DNA of 28,353 nucleotides from CAZFPA01 sp964520975 (GCA_964520975.1 CAZFPA010000019.1:1-28353); one strand, 5' to 3'; counted from the stretch's first letter, positions 1-8,025 are shown. Notes: generated by a model not told the origin, from the sequence alone. Translations and numbers: made by a program.

Positions 1-29
1 GCATTTTCCAAAGCCTGCATCTTATCCAT
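1..29 (-). CDS. recA: RecA-like protein, first codons only (partial)
   Basis: Only the first nine full codons lie in the window, reading MDKMQALEN, with the gene running off the left edge. This resembles the usual RecA N-terminus, in which a short leader is followed by QALE-N/x-AL before the QIEKQFGKG region. An AAGGGAG ribosome binding site lies at 43-49, 13 bases upstream, which is a little far. The identification rests on the short match plus the LexA-type box and strong promoter just upstream, which are typical for the SOS recombinase recA. The peptide alone would be too short to decide; another gene remains possible. Confidence 0.55.
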
Positions 30-64
30 ATTTGCGTATCCGCTCCCTTCAGTTGATACTTAAA

Positions 65-93
65 ATTATACCAAACGTTCGTTCTCTATGCAA
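65..93 (-). promoter_or_regulatory. SOS-type promoter with LexA box for the recA-like gene
   Basis: On the minus strand there is TTGCAT (88-93), a 17-base spacer and a perfect TATAAT (65-70). Between the two boxes, at 73-84, is GAACGAACGTTT. It matches 12 of 14 positions of the Bacillus-type LexA (DinR) consensus CGAACRNRYGTTYC over 72-85. A repressor there would cover the promoter spacer. The pairing of this box with a RecA-like start supports both calls. Confidence 0.7.
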
Positions 94-98
94 TGGGT

Positions 99-133
99 TA
101 AAAAAAGAAAAGGAGCTGCTTTCCAGCAGCCCC
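99..133 (-). terminator. Rho-independent terminator of the RND pump operon
   Basis: Read on the minus strand, a 9-bp stem (125-133 with 112-120, one G-U pair) closes a GGAA loop and is followed by a U-rich tail from the A-rich stretch 99-111. It lies 16 bases after the acrB stop codon and separates the pump operon from the recA-like promoter. Confidence 0.85.
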
Positions 134-149
134 TCCCAAAAAATCCGTC

Positions 150-3100
150 TTACATATAATCGGCCGGAGTCTTTTTCTTGGCCTGTTTGAGGATTCCCAT
201 CTTCGCAGCAATGTACTCCGTAATGACGAAGAATACCGGAATCAGGAAAATTCCCAGGGACGTGGCGAAAATCATACCACCGACAACGGCAACACCCATA
301 CCATTACGGGATGCGGCGCCGGCGCCGCTGGCTACAGCCAGCGGCAGACAGCCGATGATGAACGCAAAGGATGTCATGAGGATTGGGCGCAGGCGGAGTC
401 CAGCGGCCTCAATGGCTGCCTTGACCGGATCCATGCCCTTATCCACGCGCACCTTCGCGAATTCGACGATGAGGATGGCGTTCTTCGCCGCCAAACCAAT
501 GATCATGATAACACCGATCTGCATATAGATACTGTTCTGCAGACCCGCATTCTGATGTCCGAACATCGCCTCGATGATACTCAGTCCATACTCAGAGAGC
601 AGGGCGCCGAACACACCGGTCGGAACCGTGAGCAGTACCGCATACGGTACACTCCAGCTCTCGTAGAGTGCGGCCAGGCACAGGAACACGAAGAGCAATG
701 CGAGCGCCAGGACCTTCATGGTAGAATTGCTGGCCGTCTTTTCCTCGCGGCTCTGTCCGGACCATTCGATATTAAAGCCGGCTGGCGCCGTCGTATGGAC
801 GACTTCCTCCATGGCGGCCATGGCCTGACCAGAGCTATAGCCGGTACCGGCATTACCCTGAATGGTCACGCTGCGCGCGCCATTGAAGCGGGAAATGATA
901 GCCGGTGCCGTATTGATTTTCGGCCGCAGCAAGGTATCCAGCGGTATCATCGTTCCCGATGCGCTCTTTACAAATACGAATTTCGCGGCTTCTGCTTCAT
1001 TGCGGTAATTCGTATCCGACTGCAGCATGACCTTATAGGTACGGCCAAACTGATTGAAGTCATTGACCTGTGCTCCACCGAAGTTCACCTGCAAGGCGAC
1101 AAACACATCCGACAGGGCTACGCCAAGATTCTTGACCTTTTCGCGGTCGACTTCAAAGTTGTAGATTGGCGAATTGATTTTGTACGTCGTACGAACGCCG
1201 GCGAGTTCCGGCCGCTGATTCGCCGCCGCAATGATCTGCTTGGTGATCGTATCGAGTTCTTCATCCGTATGACCTGACATATCCTGCAGCTGCATTGTCC
1301 AGCCACCGACCATGCCAAGGCCTGGCAGTGCAGGCATGTTGAAAGCCAGCACCGAAGCTTCCGGATATTTCATGGCACCGAGCTTGAATACAGTTCCAAC
1401 CTCAGCCATGATCTGTGTTTCCGGTGATTTACGCTCACTCCATGGCTTCAGTCCGACGAACATAACGCCCGCATTCGACTTGGAACCACTGGAGAGCACA
1501 TCATAGCCACTGACGGCCATGACATCGCTGACACCAGGAACATTCTGAATATCGGCAGCCAACGCGTCAACGACATGCTGCGTACGATTCAGCGAAGTAC
1601 CCTCTGGCATATTGACCGAGGTTACATAGAACCCCTGATCCTCATCCGGAACAAAGGTTGTCGGCAATACCTTGTAAAGAAAACCTGTCAGCCCCACAAC
1701 AATCAAGAGGAACACGACAGCCAGCTTGGACTGACGGATACACCAGCCGACAATGCCGGTATAGCGATCCTTCGTGCGGTCGAACCAGTTATTGAACGCA
1801 TCAAAGAACCGGCCCAATGCTCCCTTATTCGCATTGGGATCATGTGGCTTGAGCATCATTGCGCAAAGCGCCGGTGTAAGTGTCAGCGCGATAAAGGCGG
1901 ACAAGGCCATCGAAATGGCAATGGTCAGAGCGAACTGCTTATACAGCACGCCCATCATGCCGCCCAGGAAAGCAACCGGAACGAACACGGCTGCGAGCAC
2001 GCAGGCGATAGCCACAACCGGTCCCTGCACTTCATCCATAGCGATCTTCGTCGCTTCCTTCGGTGAGAGCCCATTATAGCGCATGTGATGCTCGACATTC
2101 TCAATAACAACGATGGCATCATCGACAACAAGGCCGATTGCCAGTACCATGGCAAACAGTGTCAGGGTGTTGATTGAAAAGCCCAGGAAGGTGAACGCCG
2201 TAAACGTACCGACGAGAGATACCGGAACTGCGAGCATTGGAATGAGTGTAGCTCGCCAGCTCTGCAGGAAAAGGAACACGATGAACATTACCAGCAGCAG
2301 AGCCTCGAAGAAGGTCTTGACAACCTCCTGGATGGACTCACTGATGTATTTCGTACTATCGATGATTTCCTTGTATTGCAAATCAGGCGGGAAGTCTACC
2401 GCAGCCTCTTTCAAAAGCTGCCGCACTTCACCGACGGTCTCCATCGCGTTCGCATCGTTGGTGAGCTGGATACCAAAACCCACGCCCTCCATACCGTTGA
2501 CCTTGGACTGGATATTGTTCGTCTTGGCGCCCGTTTCAATGCGGGCAACATCCTTCAAACGGACAAAGGAGCCATTGGATTCGGATTTGATGATGACATT
2601 GCCGAAGTCCTCCGGCGTCACCAGACGGCCCTGTACTTTACCTGTATACTGCTTCTCCTGATCGGCCGGTGCCGGAAGCTGGCCGATGGTTCCAGCCGGA
2701 GCCTGGATATTCTGCTCCTTGATGGCTGTAGTGACATTCGCCACGGTCAGGCCAAGTTCAGCAAGCTTGTCCGGGTTGAGCCAGACACGCATAGAATAGT
2801 CGGCGCCAAATACATTGACATCGCCGACACCCTGTACACGCTTGATCTTATCGAGCAGATAGATATCCGCATAGTTCTTGAGGAACACTCTGTCATAGGT
2901 GCTGTTCGGTGAATACAGCGATACCATGAGTGCCATATCTGCCGAGGCCTTTTTCGTCGTAACACCGACAGCCTGTACATCCGATGGCAGACTTGCATTC
3001 GCAATGGCAACATTGTTCTGGACCTTTACAGAGTCCATATCGCCATCCGTACCGAGCTTGAATACGACCTGCAGGCTGTAACGGCCCGTATCATCGGAGT

Positions 3101-3341
3101 TCGAGCTCATGTAATCCATGCCCTGCGTACCGTTGACCTGCTGCTCAATGACCTGCGCAATTGTCTGGTTCACGACACTGGCATTCGCACCTGTATAGGA
3201 AGTCGACACACCGATGGTCGGCGGCGAAATCTGCGGATACTGGGCAATTGGCAGCTGCACTGCTGAAATGACACCGAGAATCACGATCATCAACGATATG
3301 ACAATAGCAAATATCGGTCGTTCTATAAAGAATTTTGACAA
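150..3341 (-). CDS. acrB: RND family multidrug efflux transporter, inner-membrane pump (AcrB/HAE-1 type)
   Basis: At 1063 residues this has the length of AcrB/MexB-type proton-driven drug exporters. The N-terminus (MSKFFIERPIFA, then VISLMIVILG) is the family's first membrane segment. The proton-relay aspartates of TM4 are present as D407 and D408 in AIGLVVDDAIVVIENV, the same numbering as E. coli AcrB. The C-terminal half carries GLAAKNAILIVEFAK, with the conserved TM10 lysine. Two large periplasmic loops of the porter and docking type are present. The start appears to be TTG, preceded by AAGGGGGG at a 6-base gap and only 12 bases after the acrA stop, so translation is probably coupled. No TolC-like outer-membrane channel gene is present in the window. 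Substrates cannot be told from sequence; HAE-1 membership suggests amphiphilic drugs or lipids. Confidence 0.96.
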   Translation of the reverse strand: MSKFFIERPIFAIVISLMIVILGVISAVQLPIAQYPQISPPTIGVSTSYTGANASVVNQTIAQVIEQQVNGTQGMDYMSSNSDDTGRYSLQVVFKLGTDGDMDSVKVQNNVAIANASLPSDVQAVGVTTKKASADMALMVSLYSPNSTYDRVFLKNYADIYLLDKIKRVQGVGDVNVFGADYSMRVWLNPDKLAELGLTVANVTTAIKEQNIQAPAGTIGQLPAPADQEKQYTGKVQGRLVTPEDFGNVIIKSESNGSFVRLKDVARIETGAKTNNIQSKVNGMEGVGFGIQLTNDANAMETVGEVRQLLKEAAVDFPPDLQYKEIIDSTKYISESIQEVVKTFFEALLLVMFIVFLFLQSWRATLIPMLAVPVSLVGTFTAFTFLGFSINTLTLFAMVLAIGLVVDDAIVVIENVEHHMRYNGLSPKEATKIAMDEVQGPVVAIACVLAAVFVPVAFLGGMMGVLYKQFALTIAISMALSAFIALTLTPALCAMMLKPHDPNANKGALGRFFDAFNNWFDRTKDRYTGIVGWCIRQSKLAVVFLLIVVGLTGFLYKVLPTTFVPDEDQGFYVTSVNMPEGTSLNRTQHVVDALAADIQNVPGVSDVMAVSGYDVLSSGSKSNAGVMFVGLKPWSERKSPETQIMAEVGTVFKLGAMKYPEASVLAFNMPALPGLGMVGGWTMQLQDMSGHTDEELDTITKQIIAAANQRPELAGVRTTYKINSPIYNFEVDREKVKNLGVALSDVFVALQVNFGGAQVNDFNQFGRTYKVMLQSDTNYRNEAEAAKFVFVKSASGTMIPLDTLLRPKINTAPAIISRFNGARSVTIQGNAGTGYSSGQAMAAMEEVVHTTAPAGFNIEWSGQSREEKTASNSTMKVLALALLFVFLCLAALYESWSVPYAVLLTVPTGVFGALLSEYGLSIIEAMFGHQNAGLQNSIYMQIGVIMIIGLAAKNAILIVEFAKVRVDKGMDPVKAAIEAAGLRLRPILMTSFAFIIGCLPLAVASGAGAASRNGMGVAVVGGMIFATSLGIFLIPVFFVITEYIAAKMGILKQAKKKTPADYM

Positions 3342-3353
3342 GTTATACCCCCC

Positions 3354-4550
3354 TTAAGACTTCGACGAGCTGGTCGTCTCCGTTGGGTCACTGGTCAGCG
3401 AGAAATTCATATCCTCAGGTGTAACCATTGTCACGCTAAGATCCTTACCCTCCTGAAGATTGGTAAGCCCCTCAACAACGACGACATCATCAGCAGAAAT
3501 CCCGTCCTTGATGATGTAGTAGCTGCCTACCTTTTCACCAAGAGTAACCGGTTTCGAAACAGATTTATTATCCGGACCTACGACAATGACAAAGGATTTA
3601 TCCAAAAGCTGCTGCACGGCACGCTGCGGCACAAGAATTGCATTGGGAATGACCTCGCCGCCAAGCTTTACACGCGCAAACATCCCCGGCAAAAGGATTC
3701 CGTTCGGGTTGCCAAAGAGCGCCTTCACTGTCAGGGTTCCTGTATTCTCCGAAAGAGCACGGTCCGCCTGGACCAGCTTGCCCTGCACCGGATATTCTTC
3801 CCCGTTGCTCAGGGTAATCGATACCACAGCGCTGTCCATGCTGCCTGAATTGAGTTCATGCAGATTCATGAATTTCAGGTATTCGGTCTCACTGATGCTG
3901 AACTGAACGAATACCGGGTCTACCGAGCCTATGGTGACAAGCGCTGTCTGTCCCGCTGTTGCATAGGTTCCTACCGCTACATCATCGACGTTCAGCCGGC
4001 CGCTCATCGGTGCATAGACAACCGTATCATCGAGATTCTCCTGCGCCTTTTTCAGCAGGGCCCGATTGGCGGCCGCCTCTGCAGAACGCTGGTTCACGCT
4101 CGACTGCTGTGTCGTAACCGTCTGCTCCGAGATTGCTGCCGATTCCAGGAGCTCCTGATCACGCTGCAGATCGATCTGCGCGTTGTTCAGGCTGGCCTCG
4201 GACTGTGCCAGCGTAGCCTGGGCAGAAAGTACTGCCGACTCGTACTGACGCGAATCCAGCTTGTAAAGCGGCTGTCCAGCCGTCACGAACTGTCCGCCGG
4301 TTACATATTTCTCAACAACTGTACCGGAGACACGCGGCTGCACTTTTACCTCGTTTTTCCCTTTCACCTGGCCGGCATACTCATAGCTCAGCGGCGTATC
4401 CTGCTGCAGGACCTTCATGGCCTTGACCTGGGAAGCCCCGGCCGCCACCTGCTGCTTCTGGCCGCCACAGCCACCAATAGCAAAGGCACCAGCTGCGATA
4501 AGTACTGCGAGCAGAAGACCGCCACCGGCCTTCATCTTCTTCGAAAACAA
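3354..4550 (-). CDS. acrA: RND efflux periplasmic adaptor (membrane fusion protein, AcrA/HlyD type)
   Basis: This 398-residue protein has a signal sequence with a lipobox-like end (AIGGC, Cys28), so it is probably anchored to the inner membrane as a lipoprotein. After that come a lipoyl half (QPRVSGTVVEKYVTGGQFVTAGQPLYKLD), a helical hairpin rich in Ala, Gln and Glu (about residues 105-170), the second lipoyl half (VYAPMSGRLN) and beta-barrel and proximal domains, as in AcrA/MexA. It should link the RND pump to an outer-membrane channel. It is the first gene of the operon. The start is a TTG with GGAGG ten bases upstream; the first in-frame ATG is 15 bases further in and would be too far from that site. 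Divergent MarR-type control is likely. Confidence 0.95.
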   Translation of the reverse strand: MFSKKMKAGGGLLLAVLIAAGAFAIGGCGGQKQQVAAGASQVKAMKVLQQDTPLSYEYAGQVKGKNEVKVQPRVSGTVVEKYVTGGQFVTAGQPLYKLDSRQYESAVLSAQATLAQSEASLNNAQIDLQRDQELLESAAISEQTVTTQQSSVNQRSAEAAANRALLKKAQENLDDTVVYAPMSGRLNVDDVAVGTYATAGQTALVTIGSVDPVFVQFSISETEYLKFMNLHELNSGSMDSAVVSITLSNGEEYPVQGKLVQADRALSENTGTLTVKALFGNPNGILLPGMFARVKLGGEVIPNAILVPQRAVQQLLDKSFVIVVGPDNKSVSKPVTLGEKVGSYYIIKDGISADDVVVVEGLTNLQEGKDLSVTMVTPEDMNFSLTSDPTETTSSSKS

Positions 4551-4612
4551 AATAATATTACCTCCTTTATGGCCGCAGGACAGGCCTTGCGGACTTGTTT
4601 ACAAAGCTTATA

Positions 4613-4676
4613 AAATAGTAAACAACTATTTACTATTGATGAATAATATAGTATATTATATTTATATAAAAGTCAA
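4613..4676. promoter_or_regulatory. Divergent promoter region and MarR-type operator between acrA and marR
   Basis: On the minus strand, TTGACT (4671-4676) and TACTAT (4648-4653) are spaced by 17 and would drive acrAB. On the plus strand, TTGATG (4636-4641) and TATTTA (4659-4664), also spaced by 17, could drive marR. A 9-bp inverted repeat, AATAGTAAA-N6-TTTACTATT, covers 4614-4637. A second, overlapping one, AAATAGT-N5-ACTATTT, covers 4613-4631. The element lies just after the predicted acrA transcription start and touches the marR -35 box, so a dimeric repressor here could control both directions. Binding by the adjacent MarR protein is inferred. Confidence 0.65.
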
Positions 4677-4770
4677 GGAATTATAGTAGCTCTCCTGGGA
4701 CCTTCTGCAACCGTTTCCCGGAGCTTTCTCATGATTTCATTGCCGCCCTTATATAAGGAGGTATTTCCAG

Positions 4771-5250
4771 ATGGACCCGCAAAATTATACAGATTTATCC
4801 GAAAAATTTATGAAGGCACTTTATGCCCTGCATCAGAGCTTTTTCCGGCAGACCGCCACCCCGATTCCGGCGAATCATTTTCTCGTACTGCTCCTGCTGC
4901 AAAACGAAGGCCCCTCGAATATCACGCGCATGGGCCAGCGCCTTGGCATGTCCAAGCAGCAGCTCAGCCCCATCATCGATAAGCTCGTAAAAAACGGCTG
5001 TATCAGCAAGAAATCTTTGCCTGAGGATCGCCGCTGCAGCGTAATTTCCCTCGCAGAGGGCGGCAACGCGATACTCAGCCGAAACTGTGAAGAGCTGCGT
5101 ATGCGCTTCCATGATCGGCTCGATCAGCTTTCGCCGCAGGAAATAGAGCACTTTGCTGTATCCATCGACATCTTCACGACCTCGATCAACAAGATGTTCA
5201 TTCATCAGCTGGCAACCCCAGCCTTAGAGAGTTTAGCAGATAAAGCTTAA
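4771..5250 (+). CDS. MarR family transcriptional regulator
   Basis: A 159-residue protein with the MarR winged-helix layout. A dimerising N-terminal helix is followed by a helix-turn-helix at about residues 51-75 (ITRMGQRLGMSKQQLSPIIDKL), then a wing at 84-93 with the typical DRR motif and a C-terminal helical dimer region. It starts with ATG after AAGGAGG at a 9-base gap. It is the only plus-strand gene here and is divergent from the efflux operon. The most likely role is local repressor of acrAB and itself, released by a small ligand. No metal-binding His/Cys cluster typical of AdcR is obvious. Function is inferred from family and position. Confidence 0.93.
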   Translation: MDPQNYTDLSEKFMKALYALHQSFFRQTATPIPANHFLVLLLLQNEGPSNITRMGQRLGMSKQQLSPIIDKLVKNGCISKKSLPEDRRCSVISLAEGGNAILSRNCEELRMRFHDRLDQLSPQEIEHFAVSIDIFTTSINKMFIHQLATPALESLADKA

Positions 5251-5258
5251 AAACAAAT

Positions 5259-5307
5259 GAAAAAAACAGTGCCAGAAGGAAAAAATCCATTCTGGCACTA
5301 TTTTTTT
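5259..5307. terminator. Bidirectional terminator between marR and the MBL-fold gene
   Basis: A perfect 10-bp stem (AGTGCCAGAA at 5268-5277 with TTCTGGCACT at 5290-5299) is flanked by seven T at 5301-5307 on the right and seven A at 5260-5266 on the left. It can therefore end the convergent marR and MBL-hydrolase transcripts on both strands. Confidence 0.93.
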
Positions 5308-5309
5308 GT

Positions 5310-6119
5310 TCAATCGAGCTCCAGCTCATCGAGATCGTCCGGCACATAGACCGGTCCGGCGAAATATTGCTTTGCCTCAGCGGTATAGTTCTGTTTGCGT
5401 CCCAGCATGTCCTTATCCTCGGTATGATAAAGCACAAGATTCCTCACCTGCAGTGCCTGCGCGGTCTCACAGGCCTCCTTTACCGTGCTGTGATGCTTTT
5501 CATAGGGCTTAAACCGTTCCCGGTCAGCATACTGGCAGAACGCCTCCGAAAGCAGCCAGTCACTGCCGGCCGCATAGGCCTGGCAATGCGCATGATAGGG
5601 TTCATCCCCCAGACAGGTCAGGCGTTTGCCATCGGGAAAACGCAGCATATAGCCAAACTGCTTCGCCTTGGTCGAACAGATATCAAAGGCAGTGAGCTCC
5701 ATCCCCAGGAAGCGGCACTTCGTGCCGTCCTGTACCTCATGAAGAAGGATTCTCGTACCAAGCCGGGCCAGGTCCTTCTTCTTCAGGGTCATAGCCGCCA
5801 TGGATTCCAGCATGCCGCGCACTACATCATGGCAATAGATATGAAATTCCCCCTCATATTTTCCCTGATTCATGAGCCCGGCAATCTTACGCATGACCCA
5901 GAGTACCCCCAGGATATGATCCGTATGTCCATGCGTCACAAACAAATGATGCAAACGCTGGTATTCCAGCCCTGCCAGCTCAAGCTGACGCAGGATGCCA
6001 TTTCCCCCGCCGGCATCGGTCAGAAAATAGTCGCCCTCCGCAAGCTGCAGTAAGAAGCAGGTGTTGAAGCAATGCGTTACCATAGCCGAACCCGTACCCA
6101 AAAAAATCAATTTTTTCAT
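5310..6119 (-). CDS. MBL-fold metallo-hydrolase (RNase Z-like)
   Basis: A 269-residue metallo-beta-lactamase-fold protein. The N-terminus MKKLIFLGTGSA and the metal motif THGHTDH (H63, H65, D67, H68) match the RNase Z/ElaC branch. A later GDE (TCLGDEPYH) and LYHTED near the C-terminus supply plausible remaining metal ligands. It is shorter than typical RNase Z (about 300 or more residues), and I see no clear exosite arm, so tRNA 3'-processing is not assured; it could act on another phosphodiester. The ATG lies 4 bases after the radical SAM stop, and its ribosome binding site is inside the end of that gene, so the two are probably translationally coupled. It ends at the shared terminator with marR. 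Confidence 0.85.
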   Translation of the reverse strand: MKKLIFLGTGSAMVTHCFNTCFLLQLAEGDYFLTDAGGGNGILRQLELAGLEYQRLHHLFVTHGHTDHILGVLWVMRKIAGLMNQGKYEGEFHIYCHDVVRGMLESMAAMTLKKKDLARLGTRILLHEVQDGTKCRFLGMELTAFDICSTKAKQFGYMLRFPDGKRLTCLGDEPYHAHCQAYAAGSDWLLSEAFCQYADRERFKPYEKHHSTVKEACETAQALQVRNLVLYHTEDKDMLGRKQNYTAEAKQYFAGPVYVPDDLDELELD

Positions 6120-6123
6120 GCGT

Positions 6124-7173
6124 TCACATTCCTTTCCCTAAAGCCTTGTCCGTGATGCTGGAATGCCCCGCGTATTCCAGCCGCAGCTGATCACGTGTCG
6201 GTCCATCCGCGAGAAATGTAAAGGTTGCTCGCGGATATTGCTGCTGCCAGTATTTCAGGTTGGCATTCCTGTTGCCCCGCAGCTTTGAGGTATCCTGCGG
6301 AGCATGATGGATATAAACCGCGCCGTCAGGCTCCCATTCCCGTAAAACAGGCTCCGCGAGCATGCGGAAGATCCAGCTTTCCACCATTTCACCAAAAGCG
6401 GGATGATAGGGCCCGGCCAGCACGGTTCCCGGTGTATCCAGCTCCACACTCGACTGCAGTCCCGTACGAATGACCTCGATGCCCTGCCGCTCAAAGGCCA
6501 GCTTCATGACGGCTGCGATGCGCACCGCCTCCGCCAGCGGCAGCGGCGTATATCTTCCCGCTGCATAGGCCGTTGCCAGCGCGGTATCCCGAATCACAAT
6601 CGTGGGATAGATACGTACCAGATCCGGCTGCAGCTGCAGCGTCTGTGCCAGTGAATAGCGCATGGTCTCCTCCGTATCGCCAGGCAGCCCCGGCATGAGC
6701 TGTATGCCGAGCTGAAAACCCTGCCGGCGTATCCGCTCAGCACCCCGGCAAATATCTGCACCGGTATGGCCGCGCTCCGCCTGCCGCAAAACCGCATCAT
6801 CAAAGGACTGAGCCCCGAGCTCAATGGTGCGCACCCCCATGGACCAGAGAAAATCAAGATTTTTCTCCGTTATGCAGTCCGGGCGCGTAGAAAGACGGAT
6901 GGCCTGCAGCTTTCCTTCCTGAAACGCCGCCGCTGCTGGTGTCAGCAATTCCCTTTGCCGTTCCAGCGGCAAAGCGGTGAAACTGCCGCCGTAGAAGGCG
7001 GCCTCAACAACATACGGCCGGGTGATCTGCGACAGATGACGATGGATGATCTCCTCTACCTGCACGGCAGTCACGTTCGTATCCATACCCGTAATCTTAC
7101 GCTGATTGCAGAACACACAGGTATGCGGGCAGCCAAAATGCGGTATGAACAGCGGTATAATATAATGCTTCAT
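6124..7173 (-). CDS. Radical SAM protein, Elp3/HemN-like, function unassigned
   Basis: A 349-residue radical SAM enzyme. Cys15, Cys19 and Cys22 in FGCPHTCVFC form the CX3CX2C motif that holds the [4Fe-4S] cluster, followed by NQRKITG. Features such as FYGGSFTALP, STRPDCI and GLPGDT are typical of the Elp3/HemN-like set. No acetyltransferase domain follows, so it is not a full Elp3. The ATG at 7171-7173 is chosen because GGAG sits 8 bases upstream; a longer frame back to a TTG at 7221 would start inside a 5' hairpin and has no fitting site. Related radical SAM genes are known beside rnc in other Firmicutes. Here the gene has its own promoter after the rnc terminator. The substrate is unknown. 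Confidence 0.88.
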   Translation of the reverse strand: MKHYIIPLFIPHFGCPHTCVFCNQRKITGMDTNVTAVQVEEIIHRHLSQITRPYVVEAAFYGGSFTALPLERQRELLTPAAAAFQEGKLQAIRLSTRPDCITEKNLDFLWSMGVRTIELGAQSFDDAVLRQAERGHTGADICRGAERIRRQGFQLGIQLMPGLPGDTEETMRYSLAQTLQLQPDLVRIYPTIVIRDTALATAYAAGRYTPLPLAEAVRIAAVMKLAFERQGIEVIRTGLQSSVELDTPGTVLAGPYHPAFGEMVESWIFRMLAEPVLREWEPDGAVYIHHAPQDTSKLRGNRNANLKYWQQQYPRATFTFLADGPTRDQLRLEYAGHSSITDKALGKGM

Positions 7174-7204
7174 AAAGCTCGCTCCAAAATCCAGAATACT
7201 TCCC

Positions 7205-7256
7205 GCACAGCGAAGATCCAACTCATTTTCCCCGCTGTGCTATGTCCAGTATACCA
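7205..7256 (-). promoter_or_regulatory. Extended -10 promoter and 5'-leader hairpin of the radical SAM operon
   Basis: On the minus strand, TGGTATACT (7248-7256) is an extended -10 element, with no good -35 box because the upstream DNA is the rnc terminator. The predicted transcript begins near 7241 and folds almost at once: an 8-bp stem GCACAGCG/CGCTGTGC pairs 7233-7240 with 7205-7212 around a 20-base loop. Whether the hairpin is regulatory is unknown. Confidence 0.5.
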
Positions 7257-7267
7257 TGCATTGATAC

Positions 7268-7291
7268 AAAAAAGGATGGCCGAAGCCATCC
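7268..7291 (-). terminator. Rho-independent terminator after rnc
   Basis: On the minus strand, a perfect 7-bp GGATGGC/GCCATCC stem with a stable TTCG tetraloop is followed by six T (complement of 7268-7273). It lies 3 bases after the rnc stop codon and closes the fatty-acid operon. Confidence 0.95.
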
Positions 7292-7294
7292 CTC

Positions 7295-8020
7295 TCATTG
7301 CTTATTTTTTTTCAGCCGACATAGGGCCTCATGCGCTGCATGCTGCTCAGCCTCTTTCTTGCTTCTTCCGGTACCCGTCCCACAGGTCTCCCCATTGATC
7401 TTCACTGCGAACTCAAAGCACTTCGCATGATCGGGACCGCTCTCATTGATGAGCTCATAGCAGACACCCTGCTCAAAGCGCTTCTGAACCAGCTCCTGCA
7501 GAATCGTCTTGTAATCCTGCAGATTGTGCCCGGTCTCTACCATGCGCAGGTCCTCCTGCAGCTGTGCAAGCACATACGCGGAAGCGACCTCCCAGCCCTG
7601 GTCCATGTAAATGGCACCAATGACTGCCTCAAAGGCATCAGCGAGAATCGACGGCCGCGTGCGTCCGCCCGTTGTGACCTCACCGTGTCCAAGGAGCAGA
7701 TACTCCCCGAGCCGCAAGGCTGCCGCCCGCTGGGAAAGTGTTGTCTCACAAACCACGGAAGCCCGTGCTTTGGTCATTTCACCTTCCGGAAGCTTTGGAA
7801 AATGAGTGAACAGATAGGTGCTCGTCGCGAGCTCCAAAACCGCATCCCCCAAAAACTCCAATCGTTCATTATGGACGATCTTCTGATGGCGGGCCTCATT
7901 CGCATAGGAAGTATGGGTAAGAGCCTGATGAAGCAGGCCCAAATTGGAAAGGGAGACACCCAGTCTCCCCGCAAGTTCTAACAAATCATGCTGCCTGTCA
8001 GCTGATAAATCCGCTGTCAT
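7295..8020 (-). CDS. rnc: Ribonuclease III
   Basis: From the ATG at 8018-8020 the protein has 241 residues. The N-terminal endonuclease domain carries the signature NERLEFLGDAVLEL (51-64, catalytic D59) and ADAFEAVIGAIY with D128 and E131. A double-stranded-RNA binding domain follows (about 160-235, ending in the KKEAEQHAAHEAL helix). It cuts double-stranded RNA in rRNA maturation and mRNA turnover. The start is uncertain: a GTG at 8054-8056 would overlap fabF by 31 bases, but GAAGTGAT upstream of the chosen ATG fits a ribosome binding site. The gap to fabF is 5 bases. Placement at the end of a fapR-plsX-fab operon is common in Firmicutes, where smc often comes next; smc is absent here. Confidence 0.96.
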   Translation of the reverse strand: MTADLSADRQHDLLELAGRLGVSLSNLGLLHQALTHTSYANEARHQKIVHNERLEFLGDAVLELATSTYLFTHFPKLPEGEMTKARASVVCETTLSQRAAALRLGEYLLLGHGEVTTGGRTRPSILADAFEAVIGAIYMDQGWEVASAYVLAQLQEDLRMVETGHNLQDYKTILQELVQKRFEQGVCYELINESGPDHAKCFEFAVKINGETCGTGTGRSKKEAEQHAAHEALCRLKKNKQ

Positions 8021-8025
8021 TCTTA

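Noticed and set aside
4688..4733. Imperfect hairpin in the marR leader (AGCTC...GGAGCT)
   Set aside because: The stem has bulges and a long loop with no U tract, so I could not support it as terminator or attenuator.
7174..7221. N-terminal extension of the radical SAM protein from a TTG
   Set aside because: The extension lacks family similarity and a fitting ribosome binding site, whereas the internal ATG has GGAG at 8 bases.
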